Below the pieces are notes generated by a model that was not told where the DNA came from, did not search any database, and saw nothing but the letters and a program-made list of their open reading frames with translations. 64,000 nucleotides of DNA from Kiloniellaceae bacterium (GTDB taxonomy: Bacteria > Pseudomonadota > Alphaproteobacteria > Kiloniellales > J153): contig JAJFGJ010000022.1 in the NCBI GenBank assembly GCA_021776175.1, positions 1 through 64,000 on the forward strand, given 5' to 3'. Below are positions 27,236 through 36,290 of this stretch, piece after piece. How positions within the stretch are numbered: the stretch's first letter is position 1; every line of letters starts with the position of its first letter. A program made the translations under genes and the position numbers.

Positions 27236-27281
27236 GCCTTATATGGTGATATGTATCATCAACAATGACTATCGTCACCAT
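27236..27281. promoter_or_regulatory. Putative operator with inverted repeats
   Basis: The AT-rich spacer between the XRE regulator and the desaturase carries GGTGATATGTATCATC (near-palindromic, one mismatch) and, downstream, a second inverted block ending TCACCAT that mirrors ATGGTGA. The arrangement fits a dimeric helix-turn-helix operator near the regulator's own start. This is inferred from symmetry and position only. Confidence 0.4.
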
Positions 27282-27421
27282 TTATCACATCTCATTCACA
27301 ATCATGTTATATTGTTCGCTATATCTCGTTGTATCAAATAATTGCATGTATATCCTCAAGCCAGCAAACCATCCCCGGCACCCCCACTTTCGGGGCCGGG
27401 TCAAGAATTTGGAGTTTGGGC

Positions 27422-28342
27422 TTGAGAACAGACGCCACAGGACAAGAACCAACCAGGAAGCCGGGCCGGATCGAATGGCCGACTATTGCGGTGGCGACCG
27501 CCATTTATGGTGGTTTCGGCCTTCTGACATGGTGGTACGAGGTGCTGCCCTGGTGGGCTGTCCTGCCCTTGGGCGCCTATCTCGTGGCCTGGCACGGGGC
27601 GCTTCAACATGAAGTCGCCCACGGGCACCCCACCCCCTGGCCCTGGTTTAACGAGCTATTGGTGTTTCCGTCGCTGTGGCTATGGCTGCCCTTCAGGCTT
27701 TACCGCGAAACACACCTGACCCACCACAATGACGCCTCCTTAACCGACCCGGGCGAAGACCCGGAATCCAACTATGTCACGAAAGAAGACTGGGCCCGCC
27801 GCGGGGCCCTGCAGCGCGCCTGGCTGTGGGTCCTATGCACCCTGGCCGGGCGCCTGGCCTTTATGCCCATGGTTTCGTTATGGCGCTTGGCGGTCAGCGA
27901 GATCGGACGGGCCGCGGCCGGCGACACCGGCCATCTCAAAACCTGGGTTTTGCACGCGCTTAGCTGCGCCTTGGTTCTTGGCTGGGCGGTGGGGATTTGC
28001 GGCATCCCGGTGGTGGAATACCTAGTCTTTTTCGCCTATTCCGGCTCCGCCCTCAACCTGGTGCGCTCATTTCTGGAGCACCAGGCGCGCACCGAGGTAC
28101 GCGAGCGCACCGCCATCGTCGAATCCGGCCCGATCATGTCGCTGCTGTTCTTGAACAACAATCTTCATACCGTGCATCACTTGGAACCCGGAATGCCCTG
28201 GTATCGCTTGCCTAACCGCTATCGCATGCACCGCGAGAGAATTCTTGAGCATAATGGCGGCTATCTTCTGCCCGGATATCGGTGGATATTCCTCCGTTAC
28301 CTGTTTTGGCCCAAAGAATCCCCGGTCCATAGCCTGAGCTAG
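27422..28342 (+). CDS. Fatty-acid desaturase family protein
   Basis: A 306-residue integral membrane di-iron oxygenase. The start is TTG 27422, with GGAG seven bases upstream; a more upstream TTG at 27329 has no site and encodes an atypical tail. The three histidine boxes are HGALQHEVAHGH (about residues 55-66), ETHLTHHNDAS (about 92-102) and LHTVHHLEPG (about 263-272), with hydrophobic helices between. These features fit acyl-lipid desaturases and related hydroxylases. It is divergent from the XRE regulator, which may control it. A partner ferredoxin or reductase is not adjacent; the ferredoxin reductase at 15.9 kb is a distant candidate. Confidence 0.82.
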   Translation: MRTDATGQEPTRKPGRIEWPTIAVATAIYGGFGLLTWWYEVLPWWAVLPLGAYLVAWHGALQHEVAHGHPTPWPWFNELLVFPSLWLWLPFRLYRETHLTHHNDASLTDPGEDPESNYVTKEDWARRGALQRAWLWVLCTLAGRLAFMPMVSLWRLAVSEIGRAAAGDTGHLKTWVLHALSCALVLGWAVGICGIPVVEYLVFFAYSGSALNLVRSFLEHQARTEVRERTAIVESGPIMSLLFLNNNLHTVHHLEPGMPWYRLPNRYRMHRERILEHNGGYLLPGYRWIFLRYLFWPKESPVHSLS

Positions 28343-28495
28343 ACGGCGCGGATATTGTGCCCGGCACGTTATTTATTAACCACGCGGGCCCCGGCGCTTC
28401 ACTTTTTCTTCCCAATGCCATCACGGCAATAGCGCTTGCCTGCCCGGTGATGTAATATTAGGGCAATTAAGAGGCATACAAGGAAGAAACCATTC

Positions 28496-31400
28496 ATGGC
28501 CGAACAGGAAGTACGGCCGCAACAGCTGAGCATCGTGGAGATTGCTCGCCTGTGGAGCGCGGAGACCGGAGACAGCGCCGAAGATGTCGAGCGCGAGCTG
28601 GCATCGTGGGCCTATGCCGCCGCGGCAGACGGCGCCCAGGTAGGTCTGGAGCCCAGCTCGGACAGTAAATCGCCGGCGACACTCAAGATCGAGCCGGACC
28701 CACGGCGTGAGCTTTGCTGGGACGACCTGGAAGCCTTCTGCCGGGATCGGGATCGCCTGCCGCCTCATTTCTGGCCGGAAGCTTCCGCCCCTTCGGGCGG
28801 GGGCCAACCTCCTGGCGAAAAGCTCTCCGCCGCCGCGCCGGAAACCTCCGGGCAAGGCGAACCTGAGACAGAGCCACGCGATATGTCGAGACTGGTCGTC
28901 AGGGCCATGAACCGGATGGGTTCCTCGGCGTTTGCGCCGGCGGCGTCACGGCGGGCACCGCACCATTCGGAGCCTCCCCGTCCACCGAAAACCGCCGATC
29001 CAGAAGGGCTCGTCAAAACAGATGTGGCGGTAGCGGAAAAACCGGCGGCCGTTAAGAAACTCACCGTTAAAAAGCCCGCCGTTAAGAAATCCGTCGTTAA
29101 GAAACCCATCGTCCAGAAACCCACGTCCGATTCCGGACAGAGCGAAAAGATGGCCGCGCCCCCCGCCGGCGCAACCACCCAACCACCCGCCAGCACCGAG
29201 GATTTGGATGGCCCGCGGCGTAGGCCCAGCCCCACCGCCAAGCCGGCGCCTGTGGCAAAAGTTATCCGCGCCGCGAAGAAAAGGCCGGTAACAAGCGGGG
29301 AAAACCGGGCCTTGGATCAAAAATCCAAATTCGGCCCCATGCGCGACATCGCTTCCAGGGCACAAGACGTTCCGGTAAAGGTGATGGGTTCGTCCCCGGC
29401 GCTTACCACCGCCCGGCTGCCTCGCTCCGCTCCGCTCCAGCTATCCTTGATAGCGGCCGCCGGCGTTCTTGGCGGCGCTCTCATCGCCGCCGCGGGAGGC
29501 GCCGCCTGGCTTGAGCTCAAGGGTCCAGGGCTAGAATCGTTCTTGCGCGGTGAACGGGTAGGCCAAGCGGAACTTGCCGAGATGGAAAAGAGAGTCGCCG
29601 AATCGTCCACGCGCGCGGCCAAGGCCGTCGAGGAAAAAGACCGCCTTACAAACCAACTTAACCTCGCCCGGCGCCAAAACGGCACCTTGCGCACGCGGAT
29701 CGATGACATCAGCTCTCTGGGCCCACGCCTTACGGAAGTCCAAAAATCGAACCGGGATCTGCGCCGCACTGTCGGCGATTTGACTACCGCCTTGGACACC
29801 GCGCGTAGCGGCGGCAGTGCCGCCGTGCTGGCCATCGAAGAAGAAATGAAGTCGGCGCGCCAGGCGCTGAACAAAGCGAATACCGCCACACTTGCCGCCC
29901 AGAATAATGCCGACCGCTTGACCAGCTCCCTGGCGACGGCCCAAGGCGAAATCGAGGCCGGCATGCTGGCGCGGCTGCGCTTGGAACAAGAGCGCGACTC
30001 GGGCAAGAAGGCCCTGACGGCGGCGAAAGACGAGATCGAGAATCTTTCCCAGTCCGGCGTGGTGGCCAAAGCGGTTGCCCAGCGCCTCGAAAAGGAACTA
30101 GGGACCTCCAAGCTACAGCTTGAAACGCGGGAGAAGGAGCAGATCAAGCTCCAAGGCCAGTTAACCGCACTGAATGAGGATCTCGCGGGAGCACACGCAC
30201 GCGCCGCCCAACTTGCGGCGGCGGAAACGGAATCCCGCCGCTTGGGCGCCGCCTTGGACGCCGCCAAGCTCGAAGTCGCGGAACTGCGATCGGCCGCGAA
30301 ATCTGACAAGAAGGAGGCCGCGGGCCTCGCCGCCCGCCTCGACCAGGAACGCCAAAAAACGGCTCAGGTACGCACCGGCGTAGAAGCCTCGCGCGAGAAA
30401 AACCAAAAGCTAGCGAAAGACCTTGCCCTCTCCCAAATGGCAAACGCGGAACTGCGAGCGGAAACAGACGGCATCAACACCCAAGCCGCCCAATTGACCG
30501 AGTTTCTCGCCACGGCGCGCGAAGACGCCAAGACCCTCGAGACGGAACGGGATTCCGCCATCGCCAAGACCAAGGGTCTGGAGCGCGACTTGGCGAGCGT
30601 CAAGGATGAGTCGGCCACGCTGCGCGCTTCTCTTGAGGGCACCCATGGCACCTCGGCGCAGCTCGCGGCGCGCCTGGCCACGGCCGAAAAGCGGGTCGCG
30701 AAGCAGGTTGAGCTTCGCGGCGAGACCGTGGCGCGCGCCGACGCCTTGGCCAAGGAACTCGAAACAACGAAAGCAGCCACCGCCAAGCTGCGCGCGTCTC
30801 TCGAGGGCACCAATGACGCCTCGGCGCAGCTCGCGGCGCGCTTGGCCACGGCTGAAAAGCGGGTCGCTAAGCAGGCTGAGCTCCGCGGCGAGACCGTGGC
30901 GCGCGCCGACGCCTTGGCCAAGGAACTCAAAACAGCGAAAGCCGCCGCCGCCAAGCAGGACGCGGCGCGAATCGCGGCTAAGAACCGCGTCGAGTCGCTT
31001 GTCGTGAGCATGGCCGCCGCTAAAGCCGAGGTTCTTAAACTGAGAGACCAAGCCAAGCAGGCCGATGAGAAGGCGATTCAGCTACTGGAGGCCACCGATA
31101 AATTGAAGGCCGAAGCAAAATTACCGGCGGTCAATCTAACCGCGGCAAAGGGCCGCCCGGCGGTAACCGCCGCCAGTGACATCCGCCCACAATCCGGGCC
31201 GCCCAAGGAAACCTTGATCGGCGCGGTGGCTAATACCTCGCCGGATCAACAGAAGCTCGATACCTCGAGCCAAGTAGCCAGTGTCGGTAAATCGGTCCTG
31301 AAAAACGATAAAGGCAATGAGTCGGCCAAGCTTATGTTGGCGCGCGGCAACGAATATCTGGGCCTCGGCGATATCGCCTCGGCACGCCTGTTCTTCGAGC

Positions 31401-31600
31401 AAGCCGCCGAGCAAGGCGACACCGCCGCCCTCACGGCGGTTGGGCGAACCTACGACCCGCGTGTCTTAAAAGGACTAGGCGTGCTCGGATCTTTCGCCAA
31501 CCCGGCGATCGCTACGCAGTGGTATGAGCGCGCCTTGTCGGCGGGCGATGCAGAGGCTAACCAGCAGCTAGAGGCGCTGCGCGCCTGGCAGAATCCCTAA
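28496..31600 (+). CDS. Large membrane-anchored coiled-coil protein with Sel1/TPR-like C-terminus
   Basis: I recognise no named family for the whole 1034-residue protein. Residues 1-100 form a possible globular domain (IVEIARLWSAETGDSAEDVE). Residues 130-300 are Pro/Lys-rich and disordered, with a run of V-K-K-P repeats (190-208). One transmembrane helix spans about 315-338. Residues 358-900 are a long coiled coil rich in Ala/Lys/Glu, including a 56-residue tandem duplication. Residues about 935-1030 resemble Sel1/TPR repeats (LMLARGNEYLGLGDIASARL, FFEQAAEQGDTAAL, ATQWYERALSAGDAEA). It is a likely envelope scaffold or polarity protein. AAGGAAG precedes the ATG. Confidence 0.7.
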   Translation: MAEQEVRPQQLSIVEIARLWSAETGDSAEDVERELASWAYAAAADGAQVGLEPSSDSKSPATLKIEPDPRRELCWDDLEAFCRDRDRLPPHFWPEASAPSGGGQPPGEKLSAAAPETSGQGEPETEPRDMSRLVVRAMNRMGSSAFAPAASRRAPHHSEPPRPPKTADPEGLVKTDVAVAEKPAAVKKLTVKKPAVKKSVVKKPIVQKPTSDSGQSEKMAAPPAGATTQPPASTEDLDGPRRRPSPTAKPAPVAKVIRAAKKRPVTSGENRALDQKSKFGPMRDIASRAQDVPVKVMGSSPALTTARLPRSAPLQLSLIAAAGVLGGALIAAAGGAAWLELKGPGLESFLRGERVGQAELAEMEKRVAESSTRAAKAVEEKDRLTNQLNLARRQNGTLRTRIDDISSLGPRLTEVQKSNRDLRRTVGDLTTALDTARSGGSAAVLAIEEEMKSARQALNKANTATLAAQNNADRLTSSLATAQGEIEAGMLARLRLEQERDSGKKALTAAKDEIENLSQSGVVAKAVAQRLEKELGTSKLQLETREKEQIKLQGQLTALNEDLAGAHARAAQLAAAETESRRLGAALDAAKLEVAELRSAAKSDKKEAAGLAARLDQERQKTAQVRTGVEASREKNQKLAKDLALSQMANAELRAETDGINTQAAQLTEFLATAREDAKTLETERDSAIAKTKGLERDLASVKDESATLRASLEGTHGTSAQLAARLATAEKRVAKQVELRGETVARADALAKELETTKAATAKLRASLEGTNDASAQLAARLATAEKRVAKQAELRGETVARADALAKELKTAKAAAAKQDAARIAAKNRVESLVVSMAAAKAEVLKLRDQAKQADEKAIQLLEATDKLKAEAKLPAVNLTAAKGRPAVTAASDIRPQSGPPKETLIGAVANTSPDQQKLDTSSQVASVGKSVLKNDKGNESAKLMLARGNEYLGLGDIASARLFFEQAAEQGDTAALTAVGRTYDPRVLKGLGVLGSFANPAIATQWYERALSAGDAEANQQLEALRAWQNP
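30620..30955 (+). repeat. 168-bp tandem duplication inside the coiled-coil gene
   Basis: Two in-frame 168-bp units (30620-30787 and 30788-30955) encode near-identical 56-residue segments beginning LRASLEGT and containing QLAARLATAEKRVAKQ and ELRGETVARADALAKEL. Only a handful of residues differ, so the duplication is recent or gene-converted. 56 residues is eight heptads exactly, which preserves coiled-coil register. Confidence 0.9.
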
Positions 31601-31627
31601 GAGCAAGCCGCGCCGGTACCGCTTTAG

Positions 31628-32605
31628 TTACTGGTTCGCGGCGTTACGTTGCAGCCAAGCCGCGGCCGGCTCATAGCGGGTCCAGCCCGGAACCGTCGCA
31701 TTGAGACTGACTTCGTGCCATTTTAAGTGACGTGGCGGGTCTTGAAACTCAGCGAACTTGCTGAAGAAGGCATCGATAAAGCGTGTCACCTTCACGCGCC
31801 GCGGATGCTCCTCCGGCCAGTTGTACACGGCCATTACCGCGCCCACGGCCAAGGTCCGCACCTCCTCCCCCTCTGGGACCAGGCCCGGATAGTCCTGACT
31901 TGCCAGTCGCGATGGCAAGTAAGTCTCCAAAAGCGCGGGCGAGAACGGCATGTCCAGGAAATGCACCTCATCGTTGGTGCGGATGGATTCGAATATGGCG
32001 GCCGGTTTACCGGCGACATAGACCATGGCGGCTATGTCCCCGGCCTTCACCTTTTTCAGCGCTAAGCTCTGATCGTTGTAGACGGGGACAACCGCGATCC
32101 CCAAGGTGTCGAAGACCACACTGGCGGTCATGGCGGTGCCGCTGCCCTTGCGGCCGAAGTTGACCTGTTTGCCGGCTAGATCCTCGAGTTTCGCGACGCC
32201 CTTACCGGCGAGCAGATGGAATTCTTCATTATAAAGTTTTGTTATATATCGAATTCGCTGGTCGATGGTCGGGTGCTTGTTCTGGCTTTTCACGAAGGCG
32301 AAGACATCCGATTGGACGATCCCAATATCGATCCCGCGCAAATACAGGATATCGTCGATATTCTGGACCGAGCCCTTTCCCATGATGGCGAGGATCCGAA
32401 GGTCGTCGCCATGGTCCAAGACGTTCGCCAGGTCGGCCGCGATCCGAACATAGGTCCCGCTGATGCCGCCGGATATGATCGACACTGTGCCCTTGTTAAT
32501 ATTCTCCCGATAATTCTCGGCCTGCTGGCCCGCCGCCGTCCCGGCGTTCAGGGCCGCGAATGCAAACGCGGCCCCGGCAAGGGCGCCCAACATTCTTTTA
32601 GACAT
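31628..32605 (-). CDS. TAXI-family TRAP transporter solute receptor
   Basis: A 325-residue periplasmic binding protein. A signal peptide spans about residues 1-26 (LGALAGAAFAFAALNAGTAAG). The family hallmark is SIISGGISGTYVRIAADLANVL near residues 41-62, followed by DDILYLRGIDIGIVQSD and VNFGRKGSGTAMTASVVFDTLG. TAXI receptors capture organic anions such as glutamate or dicarboxylates for a fused TRAP permease. No TRAP permease gene is adjacent, so it is an orphan receptor here. It is convergent with the coiled-coil gene, with a 27-base gap and no clear terminator. Confidence 0.85.
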   Translation of the reverse strand: MSKRMLGALAGAAFAFAALNAGTAAGQQAENYRENINKGTVSIISGGISGTYVRIAADLANVLDHGDDLRILAIMGKGSVQNIDDILYLRGIDIGIVQSDVFAFVKSQNKHPTIDQRIRYITKLYNEEFHLLAGKGVAKLEDLAGKQVNFGRKGSGTAMTASVVFDTLGIAVVPVYNDQSLALKKVKAGDIAAMVYVAGKPAAIFESIRTNDEVHFLDMPFSPALLETYLPSRLASQDYPGLVPEGEEVRTLAVGAVMAVYNWPEEHPRRVKVTRFIDAFFSKFAEFQDPPRHLKWHEVSLNATVPGWTRYEPAAAWLQRNAANQ

Positions 32606-32808
32606 GACGATCCTCCCTGTCTGATCGCCAATACTCTATCTTAAATCTGTAGTAATGAAACGTTCTAAGCTTGGCATGCGGTCTATCGGAGGCCCGGCTA
32701 CGCAAAGTAGATGTAAACATGCTCACTTGCGCCCGAACGGCATCAAGTCCGTGGAAAAAGGTCAAGAGCCGCACCCAACAAAAACAGATTTTGAAAAAGG
32801 AGTGGCCC

Positions 32809-32940
32809 ATGCCATTCTCACTCTGCAAACCAATCCCATCTGGGGGATATCAGATCCAAGCAACCTTCGTGCCTCGGGAAAGAGTTGCTGATATTCCAGA
32901 AGGAATTTTCTGGTTTATCAGACACACAAAAGCGGCTTGA
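32809..32940 (+). CDS. Small ORF, 43 aa, with strong ribosome site
   Basis: MPFSLCKPIP...HTKAA, 43 residues, preceded by AAAAAGGAG with a six-base spacer, the best ribosome site in this AT-richer patch. I recognise no family, no signal and no membrane segment. It lies 45 bases before a GST-like gene and could be a leader peptide or a small accessory gene. Longer frames over the same DNA (32671 or 32655 starts) lack a site. Low confidence that it is a functional protein. Confidence 0.35.
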   Translation: MPFSLCKPIPSGGYQIQATFVPRERVADIPEGIFWFIRHTKAA

Positions 32941-32985
32941 TCTTCTTGCCATTGATAGCAAACACAAATTCAGCGGAACTAGGTA

Positions 32986-33669
32986 ATGATTAAGGTCTTC
33001 AGCAACAAGTCCGGCTCATCACCATTTAGTCGAAAGGGATTGATTGTTCTCGAAGAAAAAGGTTTGCCCTACGAACAAATTAACACTGACCCAGAATTTC
33101 TCCCAATGGGGTTCGGAGAAATGAATCCAAACCTTCGTGCTTCGCTGCTTATTGATGGAGATGAACACGTTTTTGAGTCCAACAATATTGTGGACTACCT
33201 ACTGCGCATGTATCCGGGCTGCCAATCTGAGACACCTTCCCTCCCGCCACTGGCTGAAACAATGACGCGTCCAGAGCACCACATTAATGATGCAAAGATT
33301 CTCGAGACCATAGAAACCATCCTCAACGCTTCGGTAAATATTGGCCTTTTTGCATTGAGCAACATTAATCCCGCCGATATCAAACCATGGGGTTGGCCTT
33401 GGGAAAGGGATCCCGAACGCATTCAGTCCTGCTTGAGCTGGTTAGACAAGAAAGCCACGCCTGAAGGCTTTGTGCCCGGCGTATTTTCAATCATGGATTT
33501 GAATCTCGTCTGTGCATTTCGATTGCTCACCAGGATGACAAACGAAGACTGGAGCAGTTACAAGAACCTGTCTGCACTGCATGAGTTCTTTATATTGCGA
33601 CCCTCGGTAGTCAAAACAGACCCCGGTCCTCCGCAATGGGAAATCCCTGATTGGAAAGCCAGTAATTAG
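32986..33669 (+). CDS. Glutathione S-transferase-like protein
   Basis: A 227-residue GST-fold protein. The N-terminus MIKVFSNKSGSSPFSRKGLIVLEEKGLPYE has the thioredoxin-fold first strand and a Ser-rich loop in the active-site position. SLLIDGDEHVFESNNIVDYLLRMYP carries the E-S pair for the glutathione gamma-Glu. The cis-Pro region is unusual (NPNLRASLLID rather than N-P-x-G-K-V-P). The C-terminal domain contains FVPGVFSIMDLNLVCAFRL. Base composition is clearly lower in GC than neighbours and codon use differs (many A/T third positions), suggesting acquisition. Function is unknown; it may lack classic GST activity. Confidence 0.72.
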   Translation: MIKVFSNKSGSSPFSRKGLIVLEEKGLPYEQINTDPEFLPMGFGEMNPNLRASLLIDGDEHVFESNNIVDYLLRMYPGCQSETPSLPPLAETMTRPEHHINDAKILETIETILNASVNIGLFALSNINPADIKPWGWPWERDPERIQSCLSWLDKKATPEGFVPGVFSIMDLNLVCAFRLLTRMTNEDWSSYKNLSALHEFFILRPSVVKTDPGPPQWEIPDWKASN

Positions 33670-33809
33670 GGGAAATCTTGCTTGATAGTGTGTCGGGCTT
33701 GGCTCGTGAGTAGCGCATAGCTACTTATAATATCCCAGTTTAATCCAATTTCGGCCTCTAGAGGGAGACGTAGCCGGCCATGGCGCGTGAAGCTTATGTG
33801 TTAAGGGCA

Positions 33810-34811
33810 TCATGCGTATCGCAGGTCTTGTCCCAGGCCGAGCTTGCTCGCCTTTTCCAGCATGGCCGCGCCGAGGGCGATGTCGGACAGCGAGAGGCCC
33901 CGGTGCCAGAACAGGATGGTCTCGTCCTCGTTCTCGCGGCCCGGGCGCGCGCCGGTCACGATCTGGCACATCTCCGCGTGGAGAGTATCCGCGCTCAGCT
34001 TCCCGGCCTCGACATGGGCGCGCAGGCTGCCCAGCTTGCCGCCCTGGCATTGACCCCAATCGTCGACCACCAGCTTGTCCATGACATCGGTGAGCGACAA
34101 CTCGACCGTGCTCATGGTGCCGTAGGGCACGACGAAGTTCCCTCGCTTGACCCACGCGGTCTTGAACAGGGGCTCGGGCGCCGGCAGGCGCGAGGCCTCG
34201 ACTTGGATATCCGCGCCCTCCAGGCACGCCTGCCAGGTATCGACCGCGCGTACTTCCTTGCCCAGGTCCCGCGCCAGGCGCGCCGCGAAAGGCTCGCGGC
34301 TTTCGGGCCGGCGCGAATGAACGCGGATCTCGTCGAAATCGAATAAGTGGTCAAGCAGGCGCACGTTCCAATAGGCCGTGCCGCGCGCGCCGATGTGGCC
34401 CAACACCTTCGAAGTCTTACGCGCCAGGTATTTCGCGCCCAGCGCGGTCATGGCGCCGGTGCGCATCTCGGTGATCGCGGTGGCGTCGACCAGGGCACGC
34501 GGCATGCCGGTGCGCGGATCGAAGAGGTTGAGCAAGGCCATCTCCGACGGCAGGCCGAGCTTATAATTGTCGACGTAGTCGCCGACGATCTTAACGCCCG
34601 CGAGTCCTAGCGGCGCGATATAGCCGCGCAGAACGTTGAAATGTCCCCTGAAGGCCGGGTCGGGTTCCAGGTGCACGCGCGGTTCGATCACGGTCTGGCC
34701 TTGGCCTTGCGCACGTAAACCGGCCTCGACCGCGCCCAGGATTTCCTCGTCGGTCATGGCGAGACGCTCGATATCGGGTCCCGACAGATAGGTGAAATCG
34801 ATCTCGCTCAT
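33810..34811 (-). CDS. Ornithine cyclodeaminase/mu-crystallin family protein
   Basis: A 333-residue NAD(P)-binding protein of the OCD/mu-crystallin family. Substrate-side residues appear in IEPRVHLEPD and VKIVGDYVDNYKLGLPSEMALLNLFD. ALVDATAITEMRTGAMTALGAKYLA is the family's T-E-x-R-T-x-A core. The nucleotide fold is LGHIGARGTAYWNVRLLD, where the usual G-A-G-x-Q is altered to G-A-R-G-T. Its start lies nine bases after the hutF stop, so it is in one unit with the histidine pathway. Relatives reduce imines or cyclise ornithine; the altered glycine loop makes the exact reaction uncertain. Confidence 0.75.
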   Translation of the reverse strand: MSEIDFTYLSGPDIERLAMTDEEILGAVEAGLRAQGQGQTVIEPRVHLEPDPAFRGHFNVLRGYIAPLGLAGVKIVGDYVDNYKLGLPSEMALLNLFDPRTGMPRALVDATAITEMRTGAMTALGAKYLARKTSKVLGHIGARGTAYWNVRLLDHLFDFDEIRVHSRRPESREPFAARLARDLGKEVRAVDTWQACLEGADIQVEASRLPAPEPLFKTAWVKRGNFVVPYGTMSTVELSLTDVMDKLVVDDWGQCQGGKLGSLRAHVEAGKLSADTLHAEMCQIVTGARPGRENEDETILFWHRGLSLSDIALGAAMLEKASKLGLGQDLRYA

Positions 34812-34820
34812 TCCAATGTC

Positions 34821-36203
34821 CTAGGCCGTTAGCTCGACAAATGCCGCCCGGTAACGCCGCAGAATCTCCGCTTCATGGGCATGACACCCTTCACGCACGA
34901 CCCAGCGGCCGCCGGCCATGACGTCGCGAACCGGGTTTTCGTTACCGGCGAATATCATGGCATCGAGAAGAATATCGCCGGATTTTCCCGCCAAGACTGG
35001 AAGGCCGTCATCGATCACAAGGAGATCCGCGCGGCATCCCGGCGCCAAGCGGCCGATCGGCCGGCCAAGGGCTTGGGCCCCGCCCGCCAGGGCGCGCTTG
35101 TAAAGAAAGGCGCCCACGCTAGGCGCGTCCGCGCCGCCCGATAAGACATTGCGCCGCCGCAGCGTCAGGCGCTGCCCGTACTCAAGCCAACGCAATTCCT
35201 CGACCGCGCTGATGGAGATATGGCTATCGGAGCCGATACCGAACCGGCCGCCGGCGGCCAGGAAACCGGGCGCCGGGAATACGCCATCGCCCAGATTGGC
35301 CTCGGTGGTCGGGCACAGGCCCACGACCGCGCCGCTTTCGGCCATGCGCGCCGCTTCTTCTTCCGTTACGTGGGTGGCATGGACCAGGCACCAGCGCGCA
35401 TCCGGGAAGGCACGGCGCAGAAGCCACTCGACCGGGCGCTCGCCGCTCCACTTGATGCAGTCGTGAACCTCTTTTTGCTGTTCGGCGATGTGAATGTGAA
35501 TCGGCGCCGAATCGTCCAGGGCGTTCAACCCCTCGACCGCCGCGTTCAAGGTCTCCGCCGTTACCGCGCGCAGGGAATGGGGCGCGATGCCGATACGCAC
35601 CTGGGGGTCGCCGCGATGGGATGCGATCAGGCTCTCGACCAGGCGCAGGAAAGCATCGGGTTCGTGGACGAAGCGCCGCTGCCCTTCGTTCGCCGCCTGG
35701 CCGCCGAAATCGCTATAGCCGTAAAGGACGGGCAAGTGCGTGATGCCGATACCGGCCGCCCCGGCGGCGGCGATCGCGCGGTGCGACATCTCGCCGGGAT
35801 CGCCGTAAGGCACCCCTTGGGGATCGTGGTGCAGATAGTGGAATTCGCCGACCGCGGTATAACCCGCTTTCAGCATCTCGACGTAAAGCTGGGCCGCGAT
35901 CGCTTCGGCCTGATCCGGTGTCAGCCGCCGCACGAAACCGTACATCAGGTCCCGCCAGGTCCAAAAACTATCTTCCCCAGGTCCCGCGCGCTCGCTCAGC
36001 CCGGCCATGGCGCGCTGAAAGGCGTGGCTGTGCAGGTTCGCCATGCCAGGTAAGACCGCCCCCGCCGCGCGCGGCGCCTCCCCTGCTTTCGAATTGGGGG
36101 TCACGGCGGTCAGGCCGCCATCCGGCCCGATCTGGAAAAGAACATCGCGCGCCCAGCCTTCGGGCAAGAGCGCATGCGCGGCGAACAGGGTGGTTTCCGG
36201 CAT
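34821..36203 (-). CDS. hutF: Formimidoylglutamate deiminase
   Basis: Converts N-formimino-glutamate to N-formyl-glutamate in the five-step histidine degradation route. I start it at the ATG at 36203 (460 residues); an in-frame extension to 36554 would run across hutI and the control region. It is an amidohydrolase: GMANLHSHAFQRAMAG (metal HxH, about residues 54-69), GEFHYLHHDPQG, IGIAPHSLRAVT, IHIHIAEQQKEV and FGIGSDSHISIS (metal Asp). These match HutF. Divergent hutI lies 87 bases away, so a shared control region is likely. Confidence 0.88.
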   Translation of the reverse strand: MPETTLFAAHALLPEGWARDVLFQIGPDGGLTAVTPNSKAGEAPRAAGAVLPGMANLHSHAFQRAMAGLSERAGPGEDSFWTWRDLMYGFVRRLTPDQAEAIAAQLYVEMLKAGYTAVGEFHYLHHDPQGVPYGDPGEMSHRAIAAAGAAGIGITHLPVLYGYSDFGGQAANEGQRRFVHEPDAFLRLVESLIASHRGDPQVRIGIAPHSLRAVTAETLNAAVEGLNALDDSAPIHIHIAEQQKEVHDCIKWSGERPVEWLLRRAFPDARWCLVHATHVTEEEAARMAESGAVVGLCPTTEANLGDGVFPAPGFLAAGGRFGIGSDSHISISAVEELRWLEYGQRLTLRRRNVLSGGADAPSVGAFLYKRALAGGAQALGRPIGRLAPGCRADLLVIDDGLPVLAGKSGDILLDAMIFAGNENPVRDVMAGGRWVVREGCHAHEAEILRRYRAAFVELTA

Positions 36204-36290
36204 CGGGACCGCTAATTGGACTGGAGGGTTTCTGCGCCTGACATTATGCACTAAGACGAAGCTTGTATAGGCCTTGGGACATCTAGTTTC

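Noticed and set aside
32850..33150. Short sequence similarity (AACCTTCGTGC followed by a near-match) between the small ORF and the GST gene
   Set aside because: Only about 15 bases with a mismatch; could be chance and does not extend into a duplication.
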